A DNA stretch of 64,000 nt from contig OX442314.1 in the NCBI GenBank assembly GCA_949358305.1, positions 22,003,060 through 22,067,059 on the forward strand, written 5' to 3'. Positions within the stretch are counted from its first letter, which is position 1. Each line of letters starts with the position of its first letter. The DNA comes from Strigamia acuminata (Eukaryota > Arthropoda > Chilopoda > Geophilomorpha > Linotaeniidae). Shown here in pieces: positions 1 through 10,987 of the stretch. Below the pieces are notes generated by a model. The model did no database searches, was not told the origin of the DNA, and was given only the letters and a program-made list of their open reading frames with translations. Made by a program: the position numbers and the translations under genes.

Positions 1-61
1 ATGTGAGTTTCGAATAATAATGGCATTTTTACATTTTAAAATAGCGTTTTTGCAATTAAAA

Positions 62-301
62 ATGCTGTTTTCGTTCAAACATGCTGTTTTTCATCTAAAC
101 ATGCTGTTTTGCATCAAAAAATGCTGTTTTCGTTCAAACATGCTGTTTTTCATCTAAACATGCTGTTTTGCATCAAAAAATGCTGTTTTTGTCTAACAAT
201 GCTGTGTTTCTGGCTAAAAATGCTGTGTTTCTGGCTAAAAATGCTGTGTTTCTGGCTAAAAATGCTGTGTTTCTGGCTAAAAATGCAGTTTTTTGTCTCT
301 A
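62..301. repeat. Tandem repeat: 59-bp and 21-bp units
   Basis: Repeats built around the word ATGCTGTTTT. A roughly 59-bp higher-order unit occurs at about 72 and again at 131. It passes into a 21-bp unit (TGCTGTGTTTCTGGCTAAAAA) repeated four times at 200-283. The open frame through 109-321 exists only because 21 is divisible by 3. It is Met/Leu/Cys/Trp-rich repeat translation and not a credible gene. Confidence 0.85.
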
Positions 302-348
302 AATTAAAATTAGAAAATTAATTAATTTCTGTGTATTATTATTCTTAG

Positions 349-780
349 AAAACCAATGGCGAACCATTTGTGAATAGCGACGCTGCATTCACACTAGCGT
401 ATGCAGTTATCACGTTAAACGTCGATCAACACAACCACAACGTGAAAAAACAAAACTATCCTATGACACTCGAGGATTTTCGTAAAAATCTGAGCAATGT
501 AAACGGCGGTTAGGACTTCGAGCAAGACATGTTGAAAGACGTTTACAACGTGATTCGAAACGACGAAATAGTCATGCCCGCCGAAAGTACGGAAATCGTG
601 AAGGAAAATTACATTTGGAAGGTAAAAAGTGTAAAAAGAATGAGCAAAAGTGGACTTTGTAACGCGACTTGTGCCAATTTCAGGTGTTACTTCGCCGAGG
701 GTCCACCAAAGAAGGACATTATGTGCAGGTGCACGCCCCACACATACAATGCAATATTTTGCAAAGGGCAGTCAGAGTGA
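349..780 (+). pseudogene. GBF1: GBF1-like Sec7-domain fragment, interrupted by a stop
   Basis: Translation of 355-621 reads [19 protein letters not shown], then motifs [17 protein letters not shown] and DFEQDML. This is the C-terminal half of the Sec7 (ARF guanine-nucleotide exchange) domain of the Golgi factor GBF1/Garz. A TAG at 511-513 lies inside the otherwise conserved NGG-x-DFEQD stretch, where the family normally has lysine. An acceptor AG sits at 347-348, a donor GTAAAA at 622, and the next segment starts after CAG at 681-683 in the same phase, reading VLLRRGSTKEGHYVQV before similarity fades. Retained introns point to a genomic duplicate and not a retrocopy. No other Sec7 or flanking GBF1 segment is visible. 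A sequencing error or stop readthrough is possible but less likely, because the rest of the gene is missing. Confidence 0.8.
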
Positions 781-1004
781 AATTTTGTCTGAATTTTGTT
801 TTTCATCAGTTCCTGATTACAACACAATGCGTTTTATTAAAAGATAGGAAAGTTGGCACAACTTTTTTCTAAGTTACATTTATTTGAAATATAATATAAA
901 AATTACAATATGTTTTTTTTACGTGAAACTAAAACTAAAATTATTAAATGCAGTTCATGATTACAAATTTATTTTTCATACGAATAAAAAACGGTTAATG
1001 TTAT
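781..1004. other. Short gene-free gap
   Basis: AT-rich spacer between the GBF1-like fragment and the 3' end of the P450 gene. Nothing recognisable beyond probable P450 3' UTR on the minus strand. Confidence 0.5.
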
Positions 1005-3259
1005 TTATTTCTTTCTGGGAATGAAATGCATTTTGTACCGAAGAGGGTGGCGAATCAATGTATTCCCTTGACATTCCGACAAATTTTTGCCCTCATCTTT
1101 CAACTTGAGTTCGAAGTTACACACAATCATGGTGAGGTAATGAAAAATTTCCATTTGGGCAACATATTCGCCAGGGCAAAACCGTTTACCTAGATTTATA
1201 AACAAACAAATAAATAAATAAATAACTAATCTAAAGTTATATTTTACTTACCAATTGAAAACGGAATAATTCTCTCATCACGGAAGTATTCACCTTTCTC
1301 GTTGATAAATCTCTCGGGCTTGAATTTTTCTGGTTCAGGAAAGTGTTTTGGATCGTAATGAATAGCATACGAGTTTGCAATAACGAGTATTCTCTTCGGA
1401 ACGTAATAACCCATCAACAAAGAAGCGTCAGAAGTACTAAAAATCAGAGCTTTTAATACTTTTTTTTTGCTTTTTTTCATTTATTATTTTTAAAAAACCT
1501 GTGAAATACGCCCAATGGAACAATGCTACTACATCTATGGAGCTCCTGAATGAATGCTCTCGTGAAAGGCAAATGTTTTGCATCTGTGAAAGTGAGATTC
1601 TTCTCCTTTTCCTTCCCCAAACTCCTAATTTCATTAACCATTTTTTCCTGCATCTCGGGGTGTTGCATAAAATATACGAGTGCCCACATAATTGTTGTTG
1701 AAGTCGTTTCGAAAGCAGCTTGAGCGAAAATGTCCAAGTTGTTTATTAAATTGAGTTCTGCTTGGGAAAACAACAATTTAAACTGAGTTTGGTTAATTAA
1801 AAGTAATCATTTTATTTTACCCGAGTATAAATATGAGTTTGGATCGTTTTTAGCTTTTCTTTCTTCAGCTTCTTTATTCCAGAATGAAATAAAGTTTTCT
1901 GGAATTAATCCGGCTTTAGTTTCCTTTATCACTTCATGAACTTTTATTTTCCACAATTTCCAAAATTCCTCTTTCCAATATCTATTTTATGAAACCCAGA
2001 TTTTAGAAGTTAATTAGTGGAGTAATTTAATTATGACTTTACATTTTTTCTGTTTCACTGGTCAGTAACTTGATTCCTGGAATTTTCCTAAGGTAAGGAA
2101 AATAAAATCCATAGTCGTGCACGTATGTTCTTTGCAAACCATCAACTGCATCGATTAATGAAATTAACCACGGATCGTTTAATTTCGACCGTTTTCCATT
2201 CATTATACTGCAAATGGAACTACCGATGCTTCTTTCGATCAAGTTAAGGCAATCAGTTGCTTCGCCTTTTAATTTATTAAGTTCATCGACTAAAACTTGA
2301 ACTTCCTCCTGCAAATTAAAAATTATCGTCAATAATTAATGAAGTTACGATGGTTACCATAATCAAATTATCTAAATATACTTTGACCAACGGTTCTAAA
2401 CTTAATCTGCCAAACCCAAGTTTCTTCAAGACGTCCATGCTAAAATACCGGACATCTTTAAATGTTGGACCATCGTCAAAAATAAAAGCTAAACAAATGT
2501 TTTTAAAAAAAAAAAAATAAGAACAAAAAATGATTAAGAAATTTAATATAAAAAACTAACAAAATAATAAAAATTAATTACGAAATTTAAAATAAAAAAC
2601 TAACAGAATAATACAAATTAATTCGGAAATTTAAGAAAGAAAAAATAAGATAAAATAAAGAAATGAGGAAAATTAAAAAATAAAAATTTAGGTCAAACGA
2701 AATTCTATCTTATAATAAGATACTTTATAAACTAAAAATAAAAAAAATTATTAAAGATTGAAGGCGGAAATGAAGAACATCGGATTTCTGATAACATTTA
2801 CGAACCAGGTTCGTCGTCATAAATTTTGAAGGAGATTTCGTTGGGCCGCGCAGAATAACATTCACTTTGTTTAATAAATGCTTCTTTGACAGATTCAAAA
2901 TCATTCAACACGAGAGATGGAAGTGCACCCAATTGCACTCTAAAATAAATTTTAAAAAATTAAATTTTTAAATAATAAAAAAAAATAAAAAAAAAAGAAG
3001 CAGTTACCCACTTGAAAACAGGTCCAAGTGTCTGTGCAAGTTTAGCAAACGTCTCTGGTGGTTTGTCTCCAATATAAGGTAAAAAACCAACAATTGGAAG
3101 TCCTTTTTTTGGCATTGGTAGCGGACGACCAACAGGTGGATGTTTTGATTTTGAGTTTTGGTAATAAATTCCGATCAATGTTACTAAAAAAAGAATACAT
3201 GATATTGTCAAGTATTTGTCATCAGTTTGCAGAAACTGTGCAATGAATGCTGTATCCAT
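1005..3259 (-). CDS. Cytochrome P450 (CYP2-clan, microsomal), 8 exons
   Basis: Haem-thiolate monooxygenase. Coding exons in transcript order: 3259-3012, 2939-2806, 2488-2358, 2308-2043, 1981-1821, 1760-1499, 1436-1252, 1189-1005. All junctions are GT-AG, phases match, and the total is 523 aa, normal for the family. The start is the ATG at 3259, which gives an N-terminal membrane anchor (about residues 15-34) followed by the proline-rich PPVGRPLP hinge. Family landmarks: I-helix AQAAFETTST, K-helix ExxR (ELHR), FKPERF, and the haem loop FSIGKRFCPG, split by the last intron at the glycine codon. These identify an ER-anchored clan-2 enzyme; its substrate cannot be read from the sequence. The donor of exon 2 (CTG|GTTCGT) is weak, but the nearby stronger-looking GTAAAT would put a stop in frame. 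Divergent from Cdc37. No disabling change seen. Confidence 0.93.
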
Positions 3260-3893
3260 TTTTGATTTTTCACAAGTTTTTCCTGCAGGATGTAACGAGC
3301 TGATGCGAAGCGCTACAGACTATACAGAGTTTATCTTGACGGCTTTTAATCATTCTGTCTGGCACGTGATTCATGAATATTCATAGGAAAAAAAATCTGG
3401 CCCAATGCTATACACCGGAAGGAAATACATTTAATTCCCAGTACTAATAATTGCAAAATGCGTAATAAAATTTCTGTAATTAAATGTGATACTAATCGTG
3501 TTTTTTTTTATGTTAAAATGTTGTTTAGGAAGTAAAAAATATTTTAAAATGGTTTCATTTTAATGTGTTTTAGATTTCACTAGCCTAAACTAGATAACTA
3601 AACTTGCATAACCTAGATTTCACTATAGGTTATAGGTTATGCAAGTTGAGTTAAGAGATGTTGCGCAAAAAAAAAAACAGACATTTCATGAATTTTTTTT
3701 TCATGAATATATGAATTTTTTTCATGAATATATGAATTTTTTTTATGAATACATGAATTTTTTAATTTTTTAATTTTATTTCCTGAAAGAATGTGTAAAT
3801 GTGAAAAGTCGAAGAACAATATTTAAACCAAACCTCAGTTGTCATACGACACTTTTAGATTCTGTCACGAGTTGGCAGCACTAATTCTTCAAA
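3260..3893. promoter_or_regulatory. Shared upstream region between divergent P450 and Cdc37
   Basis: A 634-bp head-to-head spacer that must contain both promoters. It holds a run of near-tandem CATGAATATATGAATTTTTT units at about 3685-3765 and a short inverted pair (CTAGATTTCACTA/ATAGGTTAT) around 3590-3635. No convincing TATA box could be fixed for either gene. Confidence 0.4.
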
Positions 3894-5799
3894 ATGGTTG
3901 ACTACAGCAAATGGAAAGATATCGAGGTTTTTTATTTATTTTATATAATTTAGTAATGTGATACTTGCGTGATATTAAAGAACCAATTCAAGCAACATTT
4001 TTTTTCAAGTTTAAAATATAAAAATAGAATTAATATTTTAAAAATTAGATTGAATTTATGAAGATGTTTTTGTTCTTGCTGCCAATTCATTCCGCCCAAT
4101 TTCTTGTTATTTCCGTTAGATTTCCGACGATGAAGACGATACTCATCCGAATGTTGACACGGCTAGTTTATTCCGATGGCGACATCAGGCCAGATTAGAA
4201 CGAATGGCCGAAACGGAGAAAGAAAAGGAAGTTTTAGTCAAAGGAAAAACAGAGTAAAATAACAAAAACCAAACGTGCGATCAATAAACACAATGAAATT
4301 ATTTTTCCTTTCGTCCCTTATTAGAACTCAGAAAAAGATTCAGGAACTCAGCAAAAAATTAACCGACGACGTTCCTGACGTGTCGAAATTAAAAATTGAA
4401 TTGAGTGATTTGGAGAAACAAAAGCAAGAATACTTAAAGAAAGAAGAAGAGTTGTCGAAGAAGGAAAAGGTTTGCGTCGCGGATAGGTTTTTATTACATA
4501 CAAACATTCAACCTTTCTTTCTCTGTAGTCAGCCCCGTGGAATGTGGACACTATCAGCAAAGAAGGATTCACGAAGACGGTAATTTGAGGTTATTAGCCG
4601 ATTTTTTTTTGTTTCATCACATATATCATCGTGTTTAGGTGATAAATAAAGCAAAACCACGAACAGACGATGATTTGACGGAAGAGGAACGAGATAATAA
4701 ATATGTAGAATATTTTTGCTTTTAATTTATTTGATTTTCTTAATTAATGTTCGATTTTTTTTCTAGCGGCAATTTGTGAAAGAAAACGAAAAATTAGTCA
4801 AGAAATATGGACTGTTGCAGAAATTTGACGACAGCAAACGATTCCTTCAGGAGAATCCTCATTTGGCGTGCGAAGATACGGCTAATTTTTTAGTCGTTTG
4901 GTGCGTCCAGCTAGCCATGGAAGAAGTATTTCTATTTAAATATTAGATAAAATCAGTTTTTAAAGCTATTAAAATTATCTACAGAAAATTCAACTAATGG
5001 ATCACGTGGCACATCAAACAATTTGCATGCAATATATTCTCGAACTTGCAAAACAGTTGGAAGTCGATCCGAGATCCTGCGTGTCATCATTCTTCACCAG
5101 GTTTATTCACATTGATATTTTCACGTATGGATATAAATATTAAACCTTTTCCTCCTTTTAAAAGAATACAAACCGCTGAAAAGAGTTACGTCGATGCGTT
5201 TCTAGACGAACTTAGCTCCTTCAAACAGCGCGTGCGCAGTCGTGCTCAAGTGCGGATGGAAAAATTGATGAAAGAAGCGGAAGAGGTGACCAGAGCATTT
5301 CTCAAATTCATTCCTCAAATTCATTCCTCAAATTCATTCCTCAAATTCCTTCCTCAAATTCATTCCTCAAATTCATTCCTCAAATTCATTCCTCAAATTC
5401 ATTCCTCAAATTCATTCCTCAAATTCATTCCTCAAATTCAACGATATTTTCTCTCTATTTTAGGAAGAAAGGAAGGAAAGATTGGGTCCTGGCGGACTTG
5501 ACCCGGTCGAAGTGTTCGAGTCCCTTCCAGCGGTAAGTTGAGTTTTTCGAGAATAAATTTCTTTTTTAACATTTGGCATTTTGCAGCCACTTCAAAAATG
5601 TTTCGAAGAAAGGGATATCGCGATGCTGCAAGAAGAAATTGCTAAAATGCCGGAAGCGGAAGCATGCGTAATCATGAAACGATGCGTAGACTCTGGACTC
5701 TGGGTCCCCGATGCAAAGCAGGCAGAAGCAATGGCTGCCGCAGCAAAGGAGACGGCAGCGAAGGAGACGGCTGCGAAGGAGACGGCGGAAAAGAAGTGA
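3894..5799 (+). CDS. Cdc37: Hsp90 co-chaperone Cdc37, 10 exons
   Basis: Delivers protein kinases to Hsp90 in the cytosol. Exons: 3894-3926, 4120-4253, 4325-4469, 4529-4579, 4639-4704, 4767-4925, 4985-5100, 5165-5285, 5464-5532, 5587-5799. Phases agree throughout and give 368 aa (human about 378). The N-terminus [17 protein letters not shown] keeps the casein-kinase-2 serine at residue 13, followed by the hallmark HPN and [10 protein letters not shown] coiled-coil lysine/glutamate segment (exon 3), the [15 protein letters not shown] block, the Hsp90-binding middle domain (exons 6-8) and [17 protein letters not shown] follow. The C-terminus ends in AAKET repeats, which differ from the usual tail. 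The seventh intron is very short (64 nt) and the eighth carries a 13-bp minisatellite. Essential housekeeping gene; identification is firm. Confidence 0.97.
5301..5440. repeat. 13-bp minisatellite in a Cdc37 intron
   Basis: The unit CTCAAATTCATTC is repeated 10 times plus a partial copy, with one variant unit (CTTCC for CATTC). It fills most of the intron between coding segments ending at 5285 and starting at 5464. Reading through it produces an artificial open frame of repeated Ser/Phe/Leu/Lys/Ile. Confidence 0.95.
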
Positions 5800-7341
5800 A
5801 TTTGGACGCTTTTTGATTATTTTGAATTTTTTTTTAAAAAATAAAAATCCAGTTAACGTGACATGTTTTGTTTCCGCTTTACTCTGTTTACGGTATAATG
5901 TCATTTAAATTTTGTATTGTTGCAGATCATCCACTAAAGTAGCAAAATAAAATTTAATTATTTATGCTAAAAATTGCTGATACAGTTTGCTTTACAGTAT
6001 TTGTTGGTAAGTAACTTTCCATTGGCATTTAATTAGTTTTAAGTAACTTTAGCACTGATTTTTCTTTAAATATTATACGCACTCAAACGTGCTCCTTAGA
6101 TTCTTGCCAATGAGAAAATGTAAAACCTATTTTTGAATTTATTTTCAATTATTGTCAATTATAATTATACAATCGTTTACAGCATGCTTGAGCGTACACC
6201 ATGCAAATGTTTTACACTCTCACTGGCAAGTAATTCCACCGTGAACTGCAGGATAAATTAGCTGGTGATGTAATTCAGTAACGAAATCAAGACTCTTTAT
6301 TTTGAACATAAAAAAAACTGAGATTCTTTACTTGTAATTTAATACAACGTTCCAGTGTTTGGATGAGCAGTAATTGCATACAACAAATAACATGCAAATA
6401 ATTTTTGTTATTAAGTATTTTTGGCACCAATTTGAGAGTGTTGAGGTGACACATTCGAAATATGTTTACACAACAACAAAGTTAAGATATTATCTAGAAA
6501 AATATTAGTGGATCGGAATTACCAGTTAAATATGGAATGGAATTGATTAAATCAATACTTCTAGTAGAAATTACAAAATCTTACTATTGTTCATCATTAA
6601 GGCCTTTAAGTTGTAAAAAGAAAATAAGGACAATGAAAATGTAGTGGTAAATGACTACCATATTTGAACTCGCATTCTAGTTGAGTGGGTAAAATGATTA
6701 AAAAAGACAATTGTAGAAGTGTGAATATCAGTTATCAAATTACATGATAAAGTGATACTGCAAGTGTTAGGTGAATAAGGTCAAGATCTATTATAAAATT
6801 ACTTATCTATTGGAAAACTACTACAAGTCAAGTAATTAATCATGGTAACAATATAAGGTAGGACAGGACTAACTAGTTTTTCCAATATTGTTCAAATTGG
6901 GAATAGAAATGTGTATAAAATATAAAATGCTAGTTAAAAATACACTTCTTGTATTGAAGGGGTCTTACTAAGACAAACACAGACTAGACGCACTTTTGTA
7001 TTCTGCCAGGATCAGTTTCCACCAGCACATATTCACTCAATAACTTCCCTAGGGTTTGTGGCACAAAAATGAACCCAAATGGTTGTATAAATGGTTTGTT
7101 AAATGTTAACATTTGTAGGTAAAAAGAGCGGACTTTGTCCAAATCTCCATGTTTATCAAGAGGACTAGGACACTAGATATCATTAAATATTGCCAAGAAT
7201 ACATTTATATATATATTTAGGTTGTATTTTTTCTTGATAATGTAGAATATATAGGTCTGATCCTTGAAGAATACTGTGACTTTACATAACATTATATAAA
7301 TTAAATTACATCACTGGTTGACATTTTTAAGTACTTTTGTT
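5800..7341. other. Convergent intergenic region, Cdc37 and anoctamin 3' ends
   Basis: About 1.5 kb of AT-rich DNA holding the two 3' UTRs. It contains one small inverted-repeat element (6103-6230). No coding exon could be supported. Confidence 0.5.
6103..6230. mobile_element. Small inverted-repeat element (MITE-like)
   Basis: The ends are imperfect inverted repeats of about 24 bp: left CTTGCCAATGAGAAAATGTA, right the reverse complement of CTTGCCAGTGAGAGTGTAAA. The length is about 128 bp. No clear target-site duplication was found, so the assignment is tentative. Confidence 0.5.
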
Positions 7342-10300
7342 TCAAACTATACTTTCACTGTTGGGTCTTTTTCTAATGGCACTCTTACTGTTAGCCGAGT
7401 GGTTTCGACCAATTGGCGTTGGGTCATTGCTGAACCTGATGGAACGTGGATTGTTGTAGCGGAACAATTCCACTCGGGCTCTTACAAATTCCTGTTGCAC
7501 TATCAGTTCGTTGATCACATAACTCTCTTGACGGATTGTTTCTTTCAGCTGTTTAGATTCATCAGGTATTAGCCAGCGAAGTAATGTGATAACAAAAACA
7601 ATAACATTCTGAAATAACAATAAAATGAGTTGATTTATTTCCATTTTTTTTCCAATCAATCACTTACCTCGAAGACAACAACGAATGCTAATCTAGCAGC
7701 TAACACGTGCCAAAAATAATGTGTGTACGAATACTCGTGTCGTGCTCCATAAGGTTTTCTATAATCCTCATACCTGCAAACGTATAAAGTGTCGGGCAAA
7801 TGTAATCACTTATAAATAATTAAGGCAACGTCAGCTGCCGGGAGAAAATAACAATAGACCGAGTCCCTTGTAAATTATACAGGGTGTATCAGAATTCATG
7901 TTACACAGAACTAAGGGGTATAGAGGGCGACCAGGAGATCACATTTCCACTAATCAAAAATTCCAAAAAAAATTTCCCACTTTGTTACAACCTCAAAAAC
8001 AATGGAAGATTTCAAATATCGCGTCAAATTCTCAAATAAAAAGATACAAACCTCTCATTTTAATGTTAAAGAATCAGGAAAAAAACCCAAAAATCCGGGA
8101 AAACTAAAATGAATCATTTATGTAAAATATTAATTTCCTTAGATTATTTACCAAGTTGTGCATTTGAACATGTCGAGCATTTCTTGTAATAAACTTCTGC
8201 TGTTGGCTACCGATTGTGTCTTTTTATTTGAAAATTACGCTTTAACCTGGCAAATGTGGGCGATATGCGTGACGCCCGATATTTGAAATCTTACATTGTT
8301 TTTGGGTTGTAACAAAATGAGAATTTTTTTTTGGAATTATTGATTAGTGGAAACGTGATCTCCTGGTCCCTCTCTATACCCCCTATTTCTGTGTAACATG
8401 AATTCTGATACACCCTGTATATGTCAATCGAAGCATTTTCTCCTGTCAATAGACGTTTCCAAAGGTTAACTAACCGGCAAACTTCAACTCCAATATTTTC
8501 TGGATCGCGCGGTCTATCATGTTTCGTAAAGTTGTTAACAAGAAAATACGACAAACTGTGATTCACAAATCCGTGCAAGGTTCCATTTTCATTTTGGAAA
8601 TTCATATAAACCATTCGAGGGATAAAGTTTGACGTGAAGGCAATTATAAATGCCTGCGTCACATTGAATGAGTTTTGAGTATTAAGTTATACGCAATGAC
8701 TTATCTTATTAACTTACGTTTGTAATGACAGCCAATTTCCCAATGCTGTCGAGTATTCTATACCAAACGCCTTGATTGAAAACATTGAAAGAAATGTTTA
8801 CAACGTATGCACATGTTATTTCAATATTAAAATCTACTTACCAATGTTTTTTACTCTCCGTCCGATAGGTCTTTGGTAGTAAGTTAAAATTTTTTTGGCA
8901 TCTAGTCTCATTTCGAACATATTATTCAAAAGTGCAAACAAAGGGGCTAACGGAAATGCTGCAACAAATATCGTTACAAATCCAAACTGCAAAACTGCAA
9001 AAATTAAAAATGAAGTAGGTAAGAATAGATTTTATTCGAGGGCGGATCCAGGGCCAAAATACATTCAATATTTTGTGAAAACTGAACCAAAATGTCCAGT
9101 CCTTTTGTTTTTCTGGATCCACCGGATTTTATTGTTTTTATGCACATTCAGCATTCACGAACCCATTTCTAAGTATTCCCCAAACAATTCTCGAGATGAC
9201 CAGCTGAGTAGAGGGTAGTCTCTTTCCCAACTAGTTTTTGACGTGGTCCCTTTGCTAGTTGTTTTACTTCTTAATTGTTTGCAAGCTCGTAGAATCACAC
9301 TGTACAGAATAGGACTGATAAGTCAAAGAACAACAAATTTCACTCGATTTCAACTTACGGTAATGACATTTCCGTAATGGTGTTCAGAGCTTGTTTACCA
9401 ATCATAATGATGGATAGTTGAATAGAGAGCTCCATCAAACACCCACCGGGTCCACACTAATCATAAAATAGATTGATAAATTTCTCATTTACTGGAAATC
9501 AGTCGAAACTGATTACTTCTTCCTGTCTGTATCTCCCAAATATCCTGTTGTAAGCACCTGGCCGGCCAATCGCCCTTGAGTAAAATATAAGTTCACATAT
9601 AATATTTTCATTGACAATTTTACTTTACTGAATAAAACTTACTTTCCCTTGATAAATGCAATGTAGAAAATGCTTGCATAATGATTTATAAATTGCAACA
9701 GAAACATTTTCAGTGTAAGACTGTCATCGTAATCAATTTGTGTGCGATGCAATTCTGTAGAAAAGTTCACAAAATTTTATAAAGATTAATTTCTATATAT
9801 ATAAGTATATAGGTACCATAATGCAAAAGGCGCCACCAAAATACAGATCCGAATTTCACATTTATTATACATGCATTCGTAAATAGAAACAATTTAACTT
9901 TTCCCATGTCAACATATACACAATAAACATACTACAGAAACACACAAAATCGAACAAAATTGTTTCTCTTGCCTGCATTCACGTGTATCACATTCTAGTA
10001 ATGAAACCAGTAATGGCAACGCTTTATGCTTTACTACTTTACTATAACGGGACAACACCGAGAATGTGTTTCTATTTGTGAATGCAGTGGTCTATTATAG
10101 AACTTTTTTGATGGAGCCATAACATTAATTTCACAAAATATTAATATGCAGGTAATAATCAAACAGACTGTATATAAATATGATATATACAACTTTCCAT
10201 TAGCAAAAATCAAGCAAACAGCACTGAACATAGTAATAAGATTGCAGAGGAATGTTAGCACTTAGCAGGCAAAAAACTGGCAAGAAATATTAGAAAATGA

Positions 10301-10950
10301 GAAAGTAATTGATCATATTGCAATAAATTGAATCGTTCCTCCACAATGTTACCTAATTCAGTGAGATACCCTGCTATTCTGCTATACACCTGGAAACAAA
10401 AACAAAATTCTAAATTTAAATAACAAGTACAGAACTCTTACCTAAGTTAGTTAAAAGTCTGGAAATTCTAGGATATATCTATAAAATATACCAGCAAAAT
10501 TTAAACTTGCGGACAAATTAACGTAATTTAAAAAAATGGCTATAAAAATTACGATTACCATTAAATGATTAAATAACCAGTTAATTAAATAAAAAATAGT
10601 TATATGTAACAATAATATACCTGATTCAATATCATAATACAAATTAAATTGATCATGGCTGCTGTAATAGATGTAATAAGTGGTGCATTGCGGTTGTCTA
10701 CACCCGTGTTGTTTTCATCATAATATAATGCCAATGCCGTCATCACCGACATGCGATAGAAGATCACCCCCAAGACTGCAGCACCTGCTATTGTGACCTA
10801 TTGTGAACAAACCGATTAGGATCTCATTGATTTGTCATTTCTAAAAAAAAAATAATAAATACTTCACCATAAGCAATACAATAGACCATGATATAATGGT
10901 TGTAGGCAATTGCCATCTCCAAAATGGAATTCTGGGTTCGTCCTTCTATA

Positions 10951-10987
<37 letters not shown>

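Noticed and set aside
109-321. 70-aa open frame at the left end
   Set aside because: It is translation of a 21-bp tandem repeat and has no other support.
5046-5501. 151-aa frame overlapping Cdc37
   Set aside because: It reads through two Cdc37 introns and the 13-bp minisatellite. The spliced Cdc37 frame explains the region.
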